Made by a program: the position numbers and the translations under genes
Notes under the pieces: generated by a model
Databases searched by the model: none
The model's input: only the letters and a program-made list of their open reading frames with translations
Told to the model about the DNA's origin: nothing
DNA from: Fluoribacter gormanii
Lineage (GTDB): Bacteria > Pseudomonadota > Gammaproteobacteria > Legionellales > Legionellaceae
DNA length: 64,000 nucleotides
Direction of reading: 5' to 3'
Assembly: GCF_900156395.1 (NCBI RefSeq)
Contig: NZ_FTNL01000007.1
Coordinates: 62,001 to 126,000, forward strand
Shown: piece after piece, positions 27,751 to 36,841 of the stretch
Layout: every line of letters starts with the position of its first letter
How positions within the stretch are numbered: position 1 is the first letter of the stretch

Positions 27751-28460
27751 CGCAATTAGCAAAAAGCAGTAAGGCGATTAATAAGCTCTATATAGAAATT
27801 TTGGCTCATGAAAGTAAAACTATTTGTTTTACCTCGCCTTTATTTACCGAAGGAATTACTACTATAGCCAGTGCCGTAGCAAAGGCTGCTACAGCTTTTG
27901 GCCGTAAAGTTCTCTATTGTGATTTTGGAAATTACAATACCTCGTTGAGTAAGCAATTGAACCTTGAATTCAAAGCAACCCAAGGCAGTATTTTGGAGCA
28001 AGCTTTTGATAATATTAAATACAGTGACAAGGATGGTTTTTACATAATGCCCCTTCCTGGTCCACGCCCTTTCGAACTCAGCTTGATTGAAAAGGAGATG
28101 TTAAATGATTTGTTTAATAAATTAAAAGAACAATTTGATTTAATCATCATCGACTGTCATTGCTTTAATAAATATCAACCACATACGATTTCAACCCGAT
28201 ATTTAAGCGAGGCAGCTAATGCAACTGTCCTTATCGTTCTTTCTGGTGTCACGACTAAAGAAGCGGTAGAGGAAACAGTGGAAGAAATGAAAAAAATTGG
28301 TACTCACCTAATCGGTTGTGTCATGAATGATTTCAAGTATCCACGACTCATAGACGAACTTTATAAAGAAACCAGTCGTTTGGACCGATATGTTCCTAAA
28401 TTTGCTGAATATCTTCGTCAAAAAATGCGTAATTCAGTTATATTAAATATGGAAATTTGA
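27747..28460 (+). CDS. BY-kinase/CpsD-like ATPase with a degenerate P-loop
   Basis: The 237-residue protein overlaps the SLBB gene by ATGA. It follows the tyrosine autokinase (CpsD/CapB/Wzc C-domain) pattern: TICFTSPLFTEGITTIASAVAKA at the Walker A position, VLYCDFGNYN at A' and LIIIDCHCF at Walker B, then AAN-ATVLIVLSGVTTKEAVEE. The Walker A motif lacks the invariant lysine (EGITT where GKT/S is expected), A' lacks the usual DxD, and there is no C-terminal tyrosine cluster. It may be a non-catalytic partner of the Wzz-like protein at 16437. This would be a regulatory pseudo-kinase rather than an active autokinase (inference). Confidence 0.7.
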   Translation: MTQLAKSSKAINKLYIEILAHESKTICFTSPLFTEGITTIASAVAKAATAFGRKVLYCDFGNYNTSLSKQLNLEFKATQGSILEQAFDNIKYSDKDGFYIMPLPGPRPFELSLIEKEMLNDLFNKLKEQFDLIIIDCHCFNKYQPHTISTRYLSEAANATVLIVLSGVTTKEAVEETVEEMKKIGTHLIGCVMNDFKYPRLIDELYKETSRLDRYVPKFAEYLRQKMRNSVILNMEI

Positions 28461-28521
28461 TATCAAGGAAACAAGTAACGGACCCATGTGCAACATCGGT
28501 TACATGATCTTAAGGATGAGC

Positions 28522-30729
28522 ATGAAATTTTTAAAAATTATTTTAGCATTCATTCTGACCCAACAATCTTATGCATCTGTAATGGGTATTGGAATTGGAG
28601 GCGGGGGAGCGCAGGGTGGAATTAGCTTTGACCCACTTTCTCCAGGCCATGTTTATATTGGCAGTGATATGGGGTTAGTCTACGAATCTTTTGATTTTGG
28701 TACTACCTGGAGTCCTATTAGTCGAAAAAAAATAGGCTTTTATGTCGATTTGGATCATCAAAGCCATATGGGGTTTGATAATTCAGGTGGATTATATTGG
28801 GCAGCAGGAGGATGTGATCCACAAATCAGTTTAGACAGAGGTAAAACATGGCAGCCCATAAAGACTCTTGCGGACATGCTACCTGAAAATTGTCTTGCTG
28901 AGAGTACAAGAATTAAATATTGGTTTTTCTCCAAGGATGACTTAAAAATGGTAGGTGTTGGAACTACGTCTGGCTTATTAATTAGTCGCGATCTTGGAAA
29001 AACCTGGACACGACTTTTTTCTAATCAGGACAGTTTAAGCTCCTTAATGGTTGATAAGAGCACACTTTATCATGCAACAAATGCTGGCATTTTTAAATTT
29101 AACCCACAAACAGCACAAGTGGCCCCCCTGTTAACTGAAGCATTGTCTGCGGCGGCGATGGGCAAGGATAGCAAAGGTTTAACTCTTGTTGGTGTAGAAA
29201 AAACTGACAATTCAAGAAAAAGAATGTTCATTAAACCAGCTAAAGAAGAGGTATTCTCTCAGCAAACACAACCTGTTGGAACATTTGTCCGCATGAGTCC
29301 AAATAATTCTTCTATTATTTACTTTACCGGAAATTCAAATATTGGCGAAGGCGCTGCTATTTGGATGACGGAAGATAGTGGTTCTCATTGGACACAGCGT
29401 TATACAGACGATTCAATAGCCTATCGTGAGGGTAAAATTAATCCTAATCCGGTAGGTCTCTATGTGGGCTTTTGGGATAGTGGGTATAATGATTTTCAAG
29501 TCGCGCCTAATGATCCAAATCTTATAGCCGGCAGCGGAAATTTCTTTTTTAAATTGTCCACAAATGCAGGGGAACAATGGAAATTTCCATATGCAAAATT
29601 AAGTCCAGCAACTGATAATGTGAGTAAAAGCAATTTTTGGGCTTCAACAGAGCTTAACCCCGTAAGTGCTTTTTTTATAAAACAAAATCCCTCAAATAAC
29701 AATATGATTGTTGCAGGTTTAGCAGATATCGGTTGTGTTCTAAGTTTAGACCATGGCCTTACATGGCGTATGTGCAATATCCCTGACATGAACACGACAT
29801 ATGATGTCGTATTTAATCCGGGAAATCCCAATCAACTCTTTGCCGCTGCTTCATCCATGCATGATTTTCCAAATGATTGGTATGCAGATATTCATAATGA
29901 TGTTCCTGGTGGTATTTTTGTCTCTGATGATGCTGGTGTTAATTGGCGACGAGTGTCACCTGATGAGAGCGAATATCAAAATCCCTATTTAGCATTAGCA
30001 ATTGATTTCAAAAAGTCTCCTTGTCACATGTATGCAGGTACAAAGGGTAAAGGCATTATTGCTAGTTTTGACTGTGGTAGCAATTGGCAGAGGTTAAATA
30101 ATGGGTTTGAACCTTTAGAAACTTCTGTTGACTCATCAGAACAAAAAGGATCTTTGATTTTCCCAAGTATTAAAATATCTCCAGTAACAGGTGATGTTTA
30201 TGCGATTCATGCAGGTAATCGATTGTGGCAACATGCGGATAATCCTTTCATAAAATATACCGGAATTTATAAACTCAATAAAAATACGAATACTTGGAGA
30301 CAATTGGGAAGACCTCCGAAGATACAAGGTCCAGGTCCTGTTTTAGGTAATTTATACTGGAAATATCCACTGGATTTTGCTGTTGATTGGAGCAATCCCA
30401 AGCAACTGTATTTAGTTGACATGGCAACGGCAGGTACTTGGAAAATTAACGGTCTTTGGTCAAGCTCTGACGAAGGAATAACATGGCAACAAGTCTTAAA
30501 TTTTGATGGAGCGCGAAAGGTTTTAATTAAGAATCACGATGTTTTTGTTGTTGGCTGGGCTGATCCAGATGAGCCTTTTATGTATCATGCAGCCCAAGGT
30601 GGTCAGTTTGAGCCAGTAAATGTTGCGCTACCTTTACAGCGAGTGAATGATCTTCTAATTGATGAACAGGGTTTTATTTTTGCGACTTTTGGTGGGGGGC
30701 TATTTAGGCTGAACACAGTAACTGATTGA
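28522..30729 (+). CDS. Secreted sialidase/GH74-like beta-propeller protein
   Basis: The frame opens at 28486, but ATG 28522 follows AAGGATGAGC and gives a clean signal peptide MKFLKIILAFILTQQSYA, for a 735-residue exported protein. The mature part is built of repeated sialidase/BNR (Asp-box) motifs: SFDFGTTWSPIS, SLDRGKTWQPIK, SRDLGKTWTRLF, TEDSGSHWTQRY, SLDHGLTWRMC, SDDAGVNWRRV, SSDEGITWQQV. This resembles the propellers of GH74 xyloglucanases, sortilin-like and exo-sialidase-like proteins. Catalytic residues cannot be assigned. Adjacent to the export genes, 61 bp after the ATPase gene, it could cleave or trim the exopolysaccharide outside the cytoplasm (inference). Confidence 0.7.
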   Translation: MKFLKIILAFILTQQSYASVMGIGIGGGGAQGGISFDPLSPGHVYIGSDMGLVYESFDFGTTWSPISRKKIGFYVDLDHQSHMGFDNSGGLYWAAGGCDPQISLDRGKTWQPIKTLADMLPENCLAESTRIKYWFFSKDDLKMVGVGTTSGLLISRDLGKTWTRLFSNQDSLSSLMVDKSTLYHATNAGIFKFNPQTAQVAPLLTEALSAAAMGKDSKGLTLVGVEKTDNSRKRMFIKPAKEEVFSQQTQPVGTFVRMSPNNSSIIYFTGNSNIGEGAAIWMTEDSGSHWTQRYTDDSIAYREGKINPNPVGLYVGFWDSGYNDFQVAPNDPNLIAGSGNFFFKLSTNAGEQWKFPYAKLSPATDNVSKSNFWASTELNPVSAFFIKQNPSNNNMIVAGLADIGCVLSLDHGLTWRMCNIPDMNTTYDVVFNPGNPNQLFAAASSMHDFPNDWYADIHNDVPGGIFVSDDAGVNWRRVSPDESEYQNPYLALAIDFKKSPCHMYAGTKGKGIIASFDCGSNWQRLNNGFEPLETSVDSSEQKGSLIFPSIKISPVTGDVYAIHAGNRLWQHADNPFIKYTGIYKLNKNTNTWRQLGRPPKIQGPGPVLGNLYWKYPLDFAVDWSNPKQLYLVDMATAGTWKINGLWSSSDEGITWQQVLNFDGARKVLIKNHDVFVVGWADPDEPFMYHAAQGGQFEPVNVALPLQRVNDLLIDEQGFIFATFGGGLFRLNTVTD

Positions 30730-30761
30730 GAATACTGAAGCAAGTGTTCTGACGGCATACT

Positions 30762-32111
30762 CTATAGTCCCTTTTTATCTAACTTAGATATTACTTCGCA
30801 TAATATTTGTGCATACTCATTGATCATAGACTCATTGTCTCCTTCAATCATAATCCGCAATATTTGCTCTGTACCTGAAGGTCTAAGTACTATGCGACCT
30901 TTACTTTTCAAAGCCTTTTCCAAATGTTCAACTGCTTGAATGACTTCGGGATGAGATACCAATAAGCTGGCGTTATGTGTTTTTAAATTGACTAAAGCTT
31001 GCGGTAACAAATGAAGGCTTTGCGTTAGCTCATACAATGATTTATTCTGCATAACCATAATCAAAAGAACTTGTAATGCAGTAATAATCCCATCTCCTGT
31101 CCTTGCTTTATCAGAACAAATAATATGACCAGAGGTTTCACCGCCGAGTGTCCAATTTTTCTTTCTTAGCATTTCCTGAACGTATCGATCTCCTACTTGA
31201 GAGCGAAGAAAAGGGATACCTAATGATTTAAGTGCTTGTTCAAGACTATAATTACTCATCAAAGTGCCTATCACTCCACCATTAAATACACCCCGTTGGT
31301 ACCTGTCTTCAGCAATAATGTAAATAATCTGATCACCATTAACGAGATTGCCTCGGGAATCTACTAAAATAACCCTATCTCCATCACCATCCAGACCAAT
31401 ACCAACATCAGCACCCTCATCAAGCACTTTTTTTCTTAATAACTCAGGAGCTGTGGAACCGCAATTTTGATTGATATTAAAACCATCAGGTTTTACCCCT
31501 ATGGAAATTACTTTCGCGCCTAATTCAGAAAATACGTTTGGTGCGATATGATACGTTGCGCCATTGGCACAATCCACGACTATTTTGAAATTGGTGAATC
31601 GAGACTTGAACGGAATTGTGGATTTACAAAATTCAATATAACGACCGGCCGCATCATGAATCCGTGTCGCTTTACCTAACTGAAATGAAGGTACGGTTTG
31701 CAATTTTTTCTCTAATTCAGCTTCTATTGCAAACTCCAGACTCTCAGGAAATTTGCTTCCCTCTGATGAAAAAAACTTAATTCCATTATCTTCAAATTGA
31801 TTATGGGAAGCACTAATTACAATGCCTATATCTGCTCTAAGCGTCTGGGTAAAATAAGCAATTCCAGGGGTAGGCATAGGGCCTAATAAGGCTATATCAA
31901 CCCCCGATGCGGATAATCCTGCTTGCAAAGCAGATTCCAACATATAGCCAGATATTCGGGTGTCTTTCCCAACAACGACTTTGCTCTTTGCTTTTTGGTT
32001 GAGCAAATTTCCTACTGCCCAGCCTAATTTTAAAACAAACTCAGGGTTGATATTTGATAGCCCAACGCGGCCACGTATCCCATCTGTTCCAAAATATTTT
32101 CGTTGACGCAT
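30762..32111 (-). CDS. glmM: Phosphoglucosamine mutase
   Basis: GlmM converts glucosamine-6-phosphate to glucosamine-1-phosphate on the way to UDP-GlcNAc, feeding both peptidoglycan and the polysaccharide locus next door. Motifs are RKYFGTDGIRG at the N-terminus, VISASHNQFEDNGIKFF with the phosphoserine, IGLDGDGDRVILVD for Mg2+ binding, GETSGHI, and LRPSGTEQILRIM for phosphate binding. The frame opens with a GTG at 32120; the ATG at 32111, with AAGG eight bases upstream, gives 449 residues and puts the phosphoserine at 102, the same position as in E. coli GlmM. It faces the propeller gene convergently. Confidence 0.95.
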   Translation of the reverse strand: MRQRKYFGTDGIRGRVGLSNINPEFVLKLGWAVGNLLNQKAKSKVVVGKDTRISGYMLESALQAGLSASGVDIALLGPMPTPGIAYFTQTLRADIGIVISASHNQFEDNGIKFFSSEGSKFPESLEFAIEAELEKKLQTVPSFQLGKATRIHDAAGRYIEFCKSTIPFKSRFTNFKIVVDCANGATYHIAPNVFSELGAKVISIGVKPDGFNINQNCGSTAPELLRKKVLDEGADVGIGLDGDGDRVILVDSRGNLVNGDQIIYIIAEDRYQRGVFNGGVIGTLMSNYSLEQALKSLGIPFLRSQVGDRYVQEMLRKKNWTLGGETSGHIICSDKARTGDGIITALQVLLIMVMQNKSLYELTQSLHLLPQALVNLKTHNASLLVSHPEVIQAVEHLEKALKSKGRIVLRPSGTEQILRIMIEGDNESMINEYAQILCEVISKLDKKGL

Positions 32112-32358
32112 CCTTTCCACCTTAGAATTTAATTTGAGCGCTGAGTCCCTTTGGGCAAATTTCTAAATTAAATATCGCTAGCATCTAGATGCATTATAGC
32201 TAAAAATAAAAGATATGGAGTCAATAATCCATCAAATCCAATGCTCCATTACTTAGAGTTATCCGACCAAATGGTTTATATGCGAGATTGCCGTTGATTT
32301 TTTTCCTAAATAATCCCGCTTGTTCGAACCTTCTGGTCGCAATGAGCTTACAGGTAAA

Positions 32359-33090
32359 TTAGAGTAAATGTTCAAGTCCATAGATCAATGTAGATAATCC
32401 TGTAACTTTCTGACAGGACAAAATTATCCCCGGCATAAAAGAGCGACGGTCAATGCAGTCATCCGTAATGGTGAGTGTTTCACCCACACTGCCAAAAACG
32501 ACTTGTTGACGAGCAATAACGCCAGGAAGCCGCAAGGAATGGATGTTGATATCACAATGTACTCCGCCACGAGCACCAGGAATTAATTCTTTGAGATTTA
32601 ATTTGTTTTTAGGATTTTTCCGGGCTGAAGCAATCATTTCAGCAGTTTTTAAGGCCGTTCCTGATGGCGCATCCAGCTTTTGTTGATGATGTGCTTCAAT
32701 AATTTCGACTTCAGGAAAATATTCAGCCGCTTTGGCGGCAAAGACCATCATCAAAACCGCACTTATAGAGAAATTAGGTACAATGATTCCCCCCAAACGA
32801 TGGCTTTCACAAAGGGCGGTTAATTCCTTTATGTGGCCTGGAAGAAGTCCAGAGGTTCCAATAACTGGACGTGCCCCATGATTTATAATTGTGAGACTAT
32901 TTTGATAAACACAATCTGCGCGAGTTAGATCAACAACAATTTGCGCCTTGGTATCTTTAATGGCTTGGGCCAAATCATCTTCTTTGCCAAGTTGGGCGAC
33001 TAATTCAAATTCCTGGTGGTTATCAAGGGTCTCACAAGCCAAAGCGCCCATCTTACCTTTAGCCCCATTGACAATAACTCGAGTTAACAT
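32359..33090 (-). CDS. dapB: 4-hydroxy-tetrahydrodipicolinate reductase
   Basis: DapB catalyses the NAD(P)H-dependent reduction step of the diaminopimelate/lysine pathway in the cytoplasm. The sequence shows VIVNGAKGKMGALACE (dinucleotide-binding), IGTSGL, IVPNFSISAVLMM, and EAHHQQKLDAPSGTALKTAE with the catalytic His and Lys. The open frame extends 29 codons further, but the ATG at 33090 has AAGGAG five bases upstream and matches the usual start and length (243 residues). It lies 16 bp after a Pmp3-like small gene on the same strand and probably shares its transcript. The 247-bp gap before glmM holds no gene that I can see. Confidence 0.95.
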   Translation of the reverse strand: MLTRVIVNGAKGKMGALACETLDNHQEFELVAQLGKEDDLAQAIKDTKAQIVVDLTRADCVYQNSLTIINHGARPVIGTSGLLPGHIKELTALCESHRLGGIIVPNFSISAVLMMVFAAKAAEYFPEVEIIEAHHQQKLDAPSGTALKTAEMIASARKNPKNKLNLKELIPGARGGVHCDINIHSLRLPGVIARQQVVFGSVGETLTITDDCIDRRSFMPGIILSCQKVTGLSTLIYGLEHLL

Positions 33091-33106
33091 AGTTCTCCTT
33101 AGGATT

Positions 33107-33301
33107 TCAGTTTTGCTTTTCTTTTTTGGGAGGATATTGTGTTCGCAAAGCCCAAACGGTTGCAAATGGCCATCCAATTACCGTGGCTTGTAACGCCAAG
33201 GCGACAAAGGCACCCCCAGGATTATCATTCATAAGAAATATGACCCATGGAAAAAATAATGCAATAAATAACATAAATAATTTTTTTATGAAATCTGTCA
33301 T
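33107..33301 (-). CDS. YqaE/Pmp3-like small membrane protein
   Basis: This 64-residue protein has two hydrophobic helices. The C-terminal helix reads ALALQATVIGWPFATVWAL, the pattern of the YqaE/Pmp3 (UPF0057) family of small membrane proteins linked to membrane potential and stress. The start at 33301 (MTDFIKKLFML) follows ATGGAGCAACAT, so GGAG is placed correctly; a start four codons upstream at 33313 would bury that site within the coding sequence. It precedes dapB by 16 bp. The family assignment rests on the C-terminal helix and the overall size. Confidence 0.65.
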   Translation of the reverse strand: MTDFIKKLFMLFIALFFPWVIFLMNDNPGGAFVALALQATVIGWPFATVWALRTQYPPKKEKQN

Positions 33302-33588
33302 ATGTTGCTCCATCAGTTATATCAAAAGGGCATATTAATCAAGACACAAAGATAATATCGCATCGATATTTAAGAATTAAAGAGTACGATCTATAAAAAA
33401 TCCTGTTATCATTATAGGACTATCATCACCTATTTTTCTACTTTGATTTCTTATTTTTATTTACTGTACTGAACATGGTTCAGAGTGCTTGCAAACAATC
33501 ATCAAACATTGTACATTGTGCGCTCATTCTTAAGGCGAATGATTTCATTTTCCGGATATGACATTCAATATCTAACAAGGGTACACTA

Positions 33589-34272
33589 ATGAGAAAACAG
33601 GAGCTGCACCCACGCACTGCCGTTATTAACAAAGCTCAAAAAATTAAGTCTAAAAAAGCACGCACAGACGCATTATTGTGGCTCGCTGCCCATTTCCCCG
33701 CAGCATTTGATAATTCATTACGAATCCGTCCATTAAAAGTGGGGATTATGGATGATATCTTGCAGCATGCTGATGAGGCTGAAGCAGCGGGGATTTCCAA
33801 AAGTAAATTAAGAGAAGCAGTAGTTTTATTTACGCGTCGACTTGATTATTTGGCATGCCTGAAACTACGAGAAATGCGTGTTGACTTACATGGTAATGAC
33901 GTCGCCGAGGTGACCGAAGAAGAAGCGGAGCATGCAGCAACCAAAATTAGAAAGCGTGTTGAAAAAAGTGTAAGAAACGCTCGAAAAACTCAGGTAGAAA
34001 AGACGACACATCAAACATCTTCGGCTCAGCAAAGTTCAGCTTTTCAATCGCAGATAACCGGTCAATCCTCTACGCCTACAGAGGCTCACTTTCCAACCTA
34101 CCCAGTACGCTCTTCAACGTATAACACCTTAAATACTCCAGCACAACCAGTTAGGACAACAGCTGTAGTCGTAAAAAATAAAACGACCAGGCAATATGAT
34201 CCGGATGCTGTGGCTCGTTTGAAAGAGAAATTGGGATTATCTCGAAGTGAGAAAAAAGAAATCATCGAGTAG
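33589..34272 (+). CDS. rocC: ProQ/FinO-domain RNA chaperone, RocC-like competence repressor
   Basis: The N-terminal about 120 residues are a ProQ/FinO domain (LLWLAAHFPAAFDNSLRIRPLKVGIMDDI and LREAVVLFTRRLDYLACLKL). A basic linker and a Gln/Ser/Thr-rich tail follow, ending with VARLKEKLGLSRSEKKEI. In Legionella pneumophila the ProQ-like RocC binds the sRNA RocR and represses the DNA-uptake (com) genes outside the competence window; its gene lies close to the pyk-pgk-gap-tkt cluster, as here. Identity as RocC is therefore supported by both domain architecture and position. Total length 227 residues. RocR itself is not recognised in this window. The 251-bp upstream gap is shared with the divergent Pmp3-like gene. 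Confidence 0.85.
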   Translation: MRKQELHPRTAVINKAQKIKSKKARTDALLWLAAHFPAAFDNSLRIRPLKVGIMDDILQHADEAEAAGISKSKLREAVVLFTRRLDYLACLKLREMRVDLHGNDVAEVTEEEAEHAATKIRKRVEKSVRNARKTQVEKTTHQTSSAQQSSAFQSQITGQSSTPTEAHFPTYPVRSSTYNTLNTPAQPVRTTAVVVKNKTTRQYDPDAVARLKEKLGLSRSEKKEIIE

Positions 34273-34295
34273 TTCATTTTTTTACTTTGAACAAC

Positions 34296-34330
34296 GTAGC
34301 CTGGGTGCAGCGTAGCGAAACCCGGGTTAT
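34296..34330. repeat. Short palindromic intergenic repeat downstream of rocC
   Basis: The block GTAGCCTGGGTGCAGCGTAG continues with CGAAACCCGGGTTA; CCTGGGT (34300-34306) pairs with ACCCGGG (34320-34326) with one wobble. Similar GGGTGCAGCG-AGCGAAACCCGGG elements are widespread intergenic palindromes in gamma-proteobacteria (from memory). It could act as a terminator-like or REP-like element. Confidence 0.5.
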
Positions 34331-34533
34331 TCTGTAAATCCTCCCCGAACGCTATTTCGTTATACCCAAGTTCAATAAATTCTTCCCCGAATAATACAAT
34401 CAGCATTCATTATTCGTGATTCATATTAAGTAAATAAAAGAATGAAATAACTATTTGAATATTAATTATTATTGGATAATATCAACTGAACTGAAAACGA
34501 CATTCCATTTTTAATTTTTTTAATGGGGGAGTT

Positions 34534-35178
34534 GTGTTTAAAAAAAGAGAAGAACAAAAAATTGCTACAAATAAAGGAAGCTTTTCTCAAGTTCCTAATG
34601 AAGTCATGTATCTGGTGATGTTTTTCCTTGACGTGAAGTCGTTAAGTCATTTAGCTATGACCAATTCAACCTTCAACGAACTGGTTTCTAATTATCCAAC
34701 GCAAATTTATGTCAAAATATGTAATAAAGAATATAAAGGAACCTATTCACAAATACATACTCAATTTATTGAGTACCTACGAATCCAGCAGGCTGAAATT
34801 GTTCGCCAAAAGCGGAGCGAAGAAGAAACAGCGATTGAAAAGCTTAAAAACTCTGTTAAAGCCAAAAAATATAACATAAGTCAAACGTGGGATGTTCCCC
34901 TTAAAAAGTCATGCATCACCCAGGAAGAAAAAGCTGCAGTAGGATGCTGTTGTACTTTGGGTTTAATCGGTGGCATTTTAGTTTCCTGTTTCACTCCCAT
35001 GCCTTGGTTCTTAACTACTAGTTTAGGTATGGGGGCAGGAGGAGCAATGCCTTTGGTTGTTTCGCGAACGATCCGGTGTTGTTGTGGAAAATGCTTGCAG
35101 TGTAAGGAACATCAGCTCGCCACCAAAGAGGAAAATCTGCATAAAAATTATCCTTCTTCCCCAAGTATGAAAATGTGA
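34534..35178 (+). CDS. F-box protein with a C-terminal transmembrane hairpin; candidate effector
   Basis: The 214-residue protein starts at GTG 34534 after GGGGGAG. Residues about 18-60 (QVPNEVMYLVMFFLDVKSLS followed by HLAMTNSTFNELV) fit an F-box: Pro at the start of helix 1, a Leu-rich core and a following helix. F-boxes are eukaryotic Skp1-binding modules; Legionella uses them in Dot/Icm effectors that recruit host SCF ubiquitin ligase. Residues about 85-110 are likely helical and charged. Residues about 137-177 form two hydrophobic segments with CCC at 138-140, and CCCGKCLQC follows at 182-190, possible lipidation or metal sites. Membrane-anchored F-box effector is the inference. No neighbour shares its strand or obvious function. 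Confidence 0.6.
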   Translation: MFKKREEQKIATNKGSFSQVPNEVMYLVMFFLDVKSLSHLAMTNSTFNELVSNYPTQIYVKICNKEYKGTYSQIHTQFIEYLRIQQAEIVRQKRSEEETAIEKLKNSVKAKKYNISQTWDVPLKKSCITQEEKAAVGCCCTLGLIGGILVSCFTPMPWFLTTSLGMGAGGAMPLVVSRTIRCCCGKCLQCKEHQLATKEENLHKNYPSSPSMKM

Positions 35179-35293
35179 AATGAGGCATTAGTGCTGATAA
35201 CTGTAATTTGAGGCTTATATTCAGATCTTAACTTAGTATTTTTAAAGTAAAAATCTTTGATCTTTGCTCACCTCACCTGACCTTTTACAATTG

Positions 35294-35364
35294 AGCGGGT
35301 GATGGGAATCGAACCCACGCCATCAGCTTGGGAAGCTGAGGTTCTACCATTGAACTACACCCGC
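35294..35364 (-). tRNA. tRNA-Gly (anticodon CCC)
   Basis: Read on the minus strand the sequence folds as a full cloverleaf: acceptor GCGGGTG/CACCCGC, D-arm GTTC...GAAC, anticodon stem TCAGC/GCTGA with loop TTCCCAA (anticodon CCC), a four-base variable region and the T-arm GTGGG-TTCGATT-CCCAT. The discriminator base is T at 35294. The next bases are CAA, so the CCA end is not encoded. It lies upstream of no obvious partner and 58 bp before the end of the pyruvate kinase gene. Confidence 0.97.
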
Positions 35365-35422
35365 AAAAGAAAGGAGTCTTCTACTTTTGCTTTTACCAGA
35401 ACGTATATCCTATAAGCGGCGT

Positions 35423-36841
35423 TTAAACCCGGATAATTTCCATACTGTTTGTACCACCTGCTGTACCTATCTTGCGACCACGTGTTAATAAAACAAAGTT
35501 TTGCGGCTCAAGATGGCCCGATTTTACTAATTCTTCAAGAACTTGCTGATTCAAGGTTTCAGCGGCAAATTGATGATAATTCATGAACACCGGAAAAACA
35601 TTATGGGCAAGGCACAAGCGACCTATGGTTCGCTTATTGGCCGATACAGCGATAATAGGAACTTTACTTTGTTGTCTGGATATCCATAATGCGGTATCCC
35701 CTGACTCGGTCAACGTGATAATTGCCTGGATGGGGAAATGATTGGCTGCATGCATTGTTGCCATGGCAATCGCCTGATCCGCGCGTTGATAATGGCAGGT
35801 TTCATCATTACTATCATAATAAAAACTGGCATGTTTTTCGGTGCTTAAGCAGATCTTGTTAACCATAGTCAACACTTTTACTGGAAATTGGCCACTCGCT
35901 GTTTCTGCAGATAACATCACAGCATCTGTCCCATCTAATATAGCATTGGCCACGTCAGAGACTTCTGCGCGTGTAGGTTGTGGATTGCTAATCATTGATT
36001 CCATCATTTGCGTAGCTGTTATCACTACCTTGTCTAATCGACGGGCTTCGCCAATAATGTGTTTTTGGATTGCAGGTACTTCTGCTGCGCCTATTTCAAC
36101 ACCTAAATCGCCGCGGGCAACCATAATTGCATCAGCTTCTTGAACAATTTCAGTTAAATATTGCAATGCTTCTGTTCGTTCAATTTTGGCAATTACAGGA
36201 ATTTTTTTGCCAAATTCATTCATGAGCTCACGGGCATGACGAATGTCGTCCGCATCTTTTACGAAAGACAAACTGATGTAATCTACTTCAGCTTCAATTG
36301 CTGTGCGTAAATCACGCTTGTCTTTATCCGTCATGGTTCTGGCGGCTAACCCACCTCCTTTTCTGTTTAATCCTTTAAGATCACTCAAGACACCGCCTTC
36401 AATCACAGTGCAGTGAATTTGGGATCCAGAAATACTCGTAACCTCCAGCTCAACCAAACCATCATTAAGCAGTAAATGATCTTCTGGAGTCAGTTCACGG
36501 GAAAGATTGGGGTATGCGACTGAAACTTCGTGATTATCACCTAACAATTCTGGGGCATCACAATCTAAAGTGAAGGCTTGGCCTTCAACCAACGTGATTG
36601 ATTTATCTTTAAAACGGCCAATCCGAATTTTAGGCCCTTGTAAATCCGCCATTACTGCCAATGGACGATTTAATTCTTCAGCAATTTCTCGAACTAAGGC
36701 AATGAGCTGCAATGCCGATGCATCAGCATGAGAAAAATTGATGCGTACCACGTCAACACCTGCTGTTAACATGGCGCGAAGTGTTGTCGGATTATTACTG
36801 GCCGGTCCTAATGTTGCAACGATTTTAGTTTGTCTTAACAT
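35423..36841 (-). CDS. pyk: Pyruvate kinase
   Basis: Pyruvate kinase catalyses the last step of glycolysis, transferring phosphate from phosphoenolpyruvate to ADP. The sequence shows [13 protein letters not shown] at the N-terminus, [59 protein letters not shown] and [11 protein letters not shown], together forming the TIM barrel active site, then a C-terminal domain ending with [18 protein letters not shown]. The frame opens nine codons earlier, but the ATG at 36841 has AGGAG ten bases upstream and the normal MLRQTKI start (472 residues). It overlaps the pgk end by 17 bases, so it is translated from the same glycolytic operon. Confidence 0.96.
   Translation of the reverse strand: MLRQTKIVATLGPASNNPTTLRAMLTAGVDVVRINFSHADASALQLIALVREIAEELNRPLAVMADLQGPKIRIGRFKDKSITLVEGQAFTLDCDAPELLGDNHEVSVAYPNLSRELTPEDHLLLNDGLVELEVTSISGSQIHCTVIEGGVLSDLKGLNRKGGGLAARTMTDKDKRDLRTAIEAEVDYISLSFVKDADDIRHARELMNEFGKKIPVIAKIERTEALQYLTEIVQEADAIMVARGDLGVEIGAAEVPAIQKHIIGEARRLDKVVITATQMMESMISNPQPTRAEVSDVANAILDGTDAVMLSAETASGQFPVKVLTMVNKICLSTEKHASFYYDSNDETCHYQRADQAIAMATMHAANHFPIQAIITLTESGDTALWISRQQSKVPIIAVSANKRTIGRLCLAHNVFPVFMNYHQFAAETLNQQVLEELVKSGHLEPQNFVLLTRGRKIGTAGGTNSMEIIRV

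Noticed and set aside
32270-32350. A TTGTTCGAACC segment resembling a tRNA T-arm downstream of dapB
   Set aside because: No acceptor, D or anticodon stem can be paired around it.
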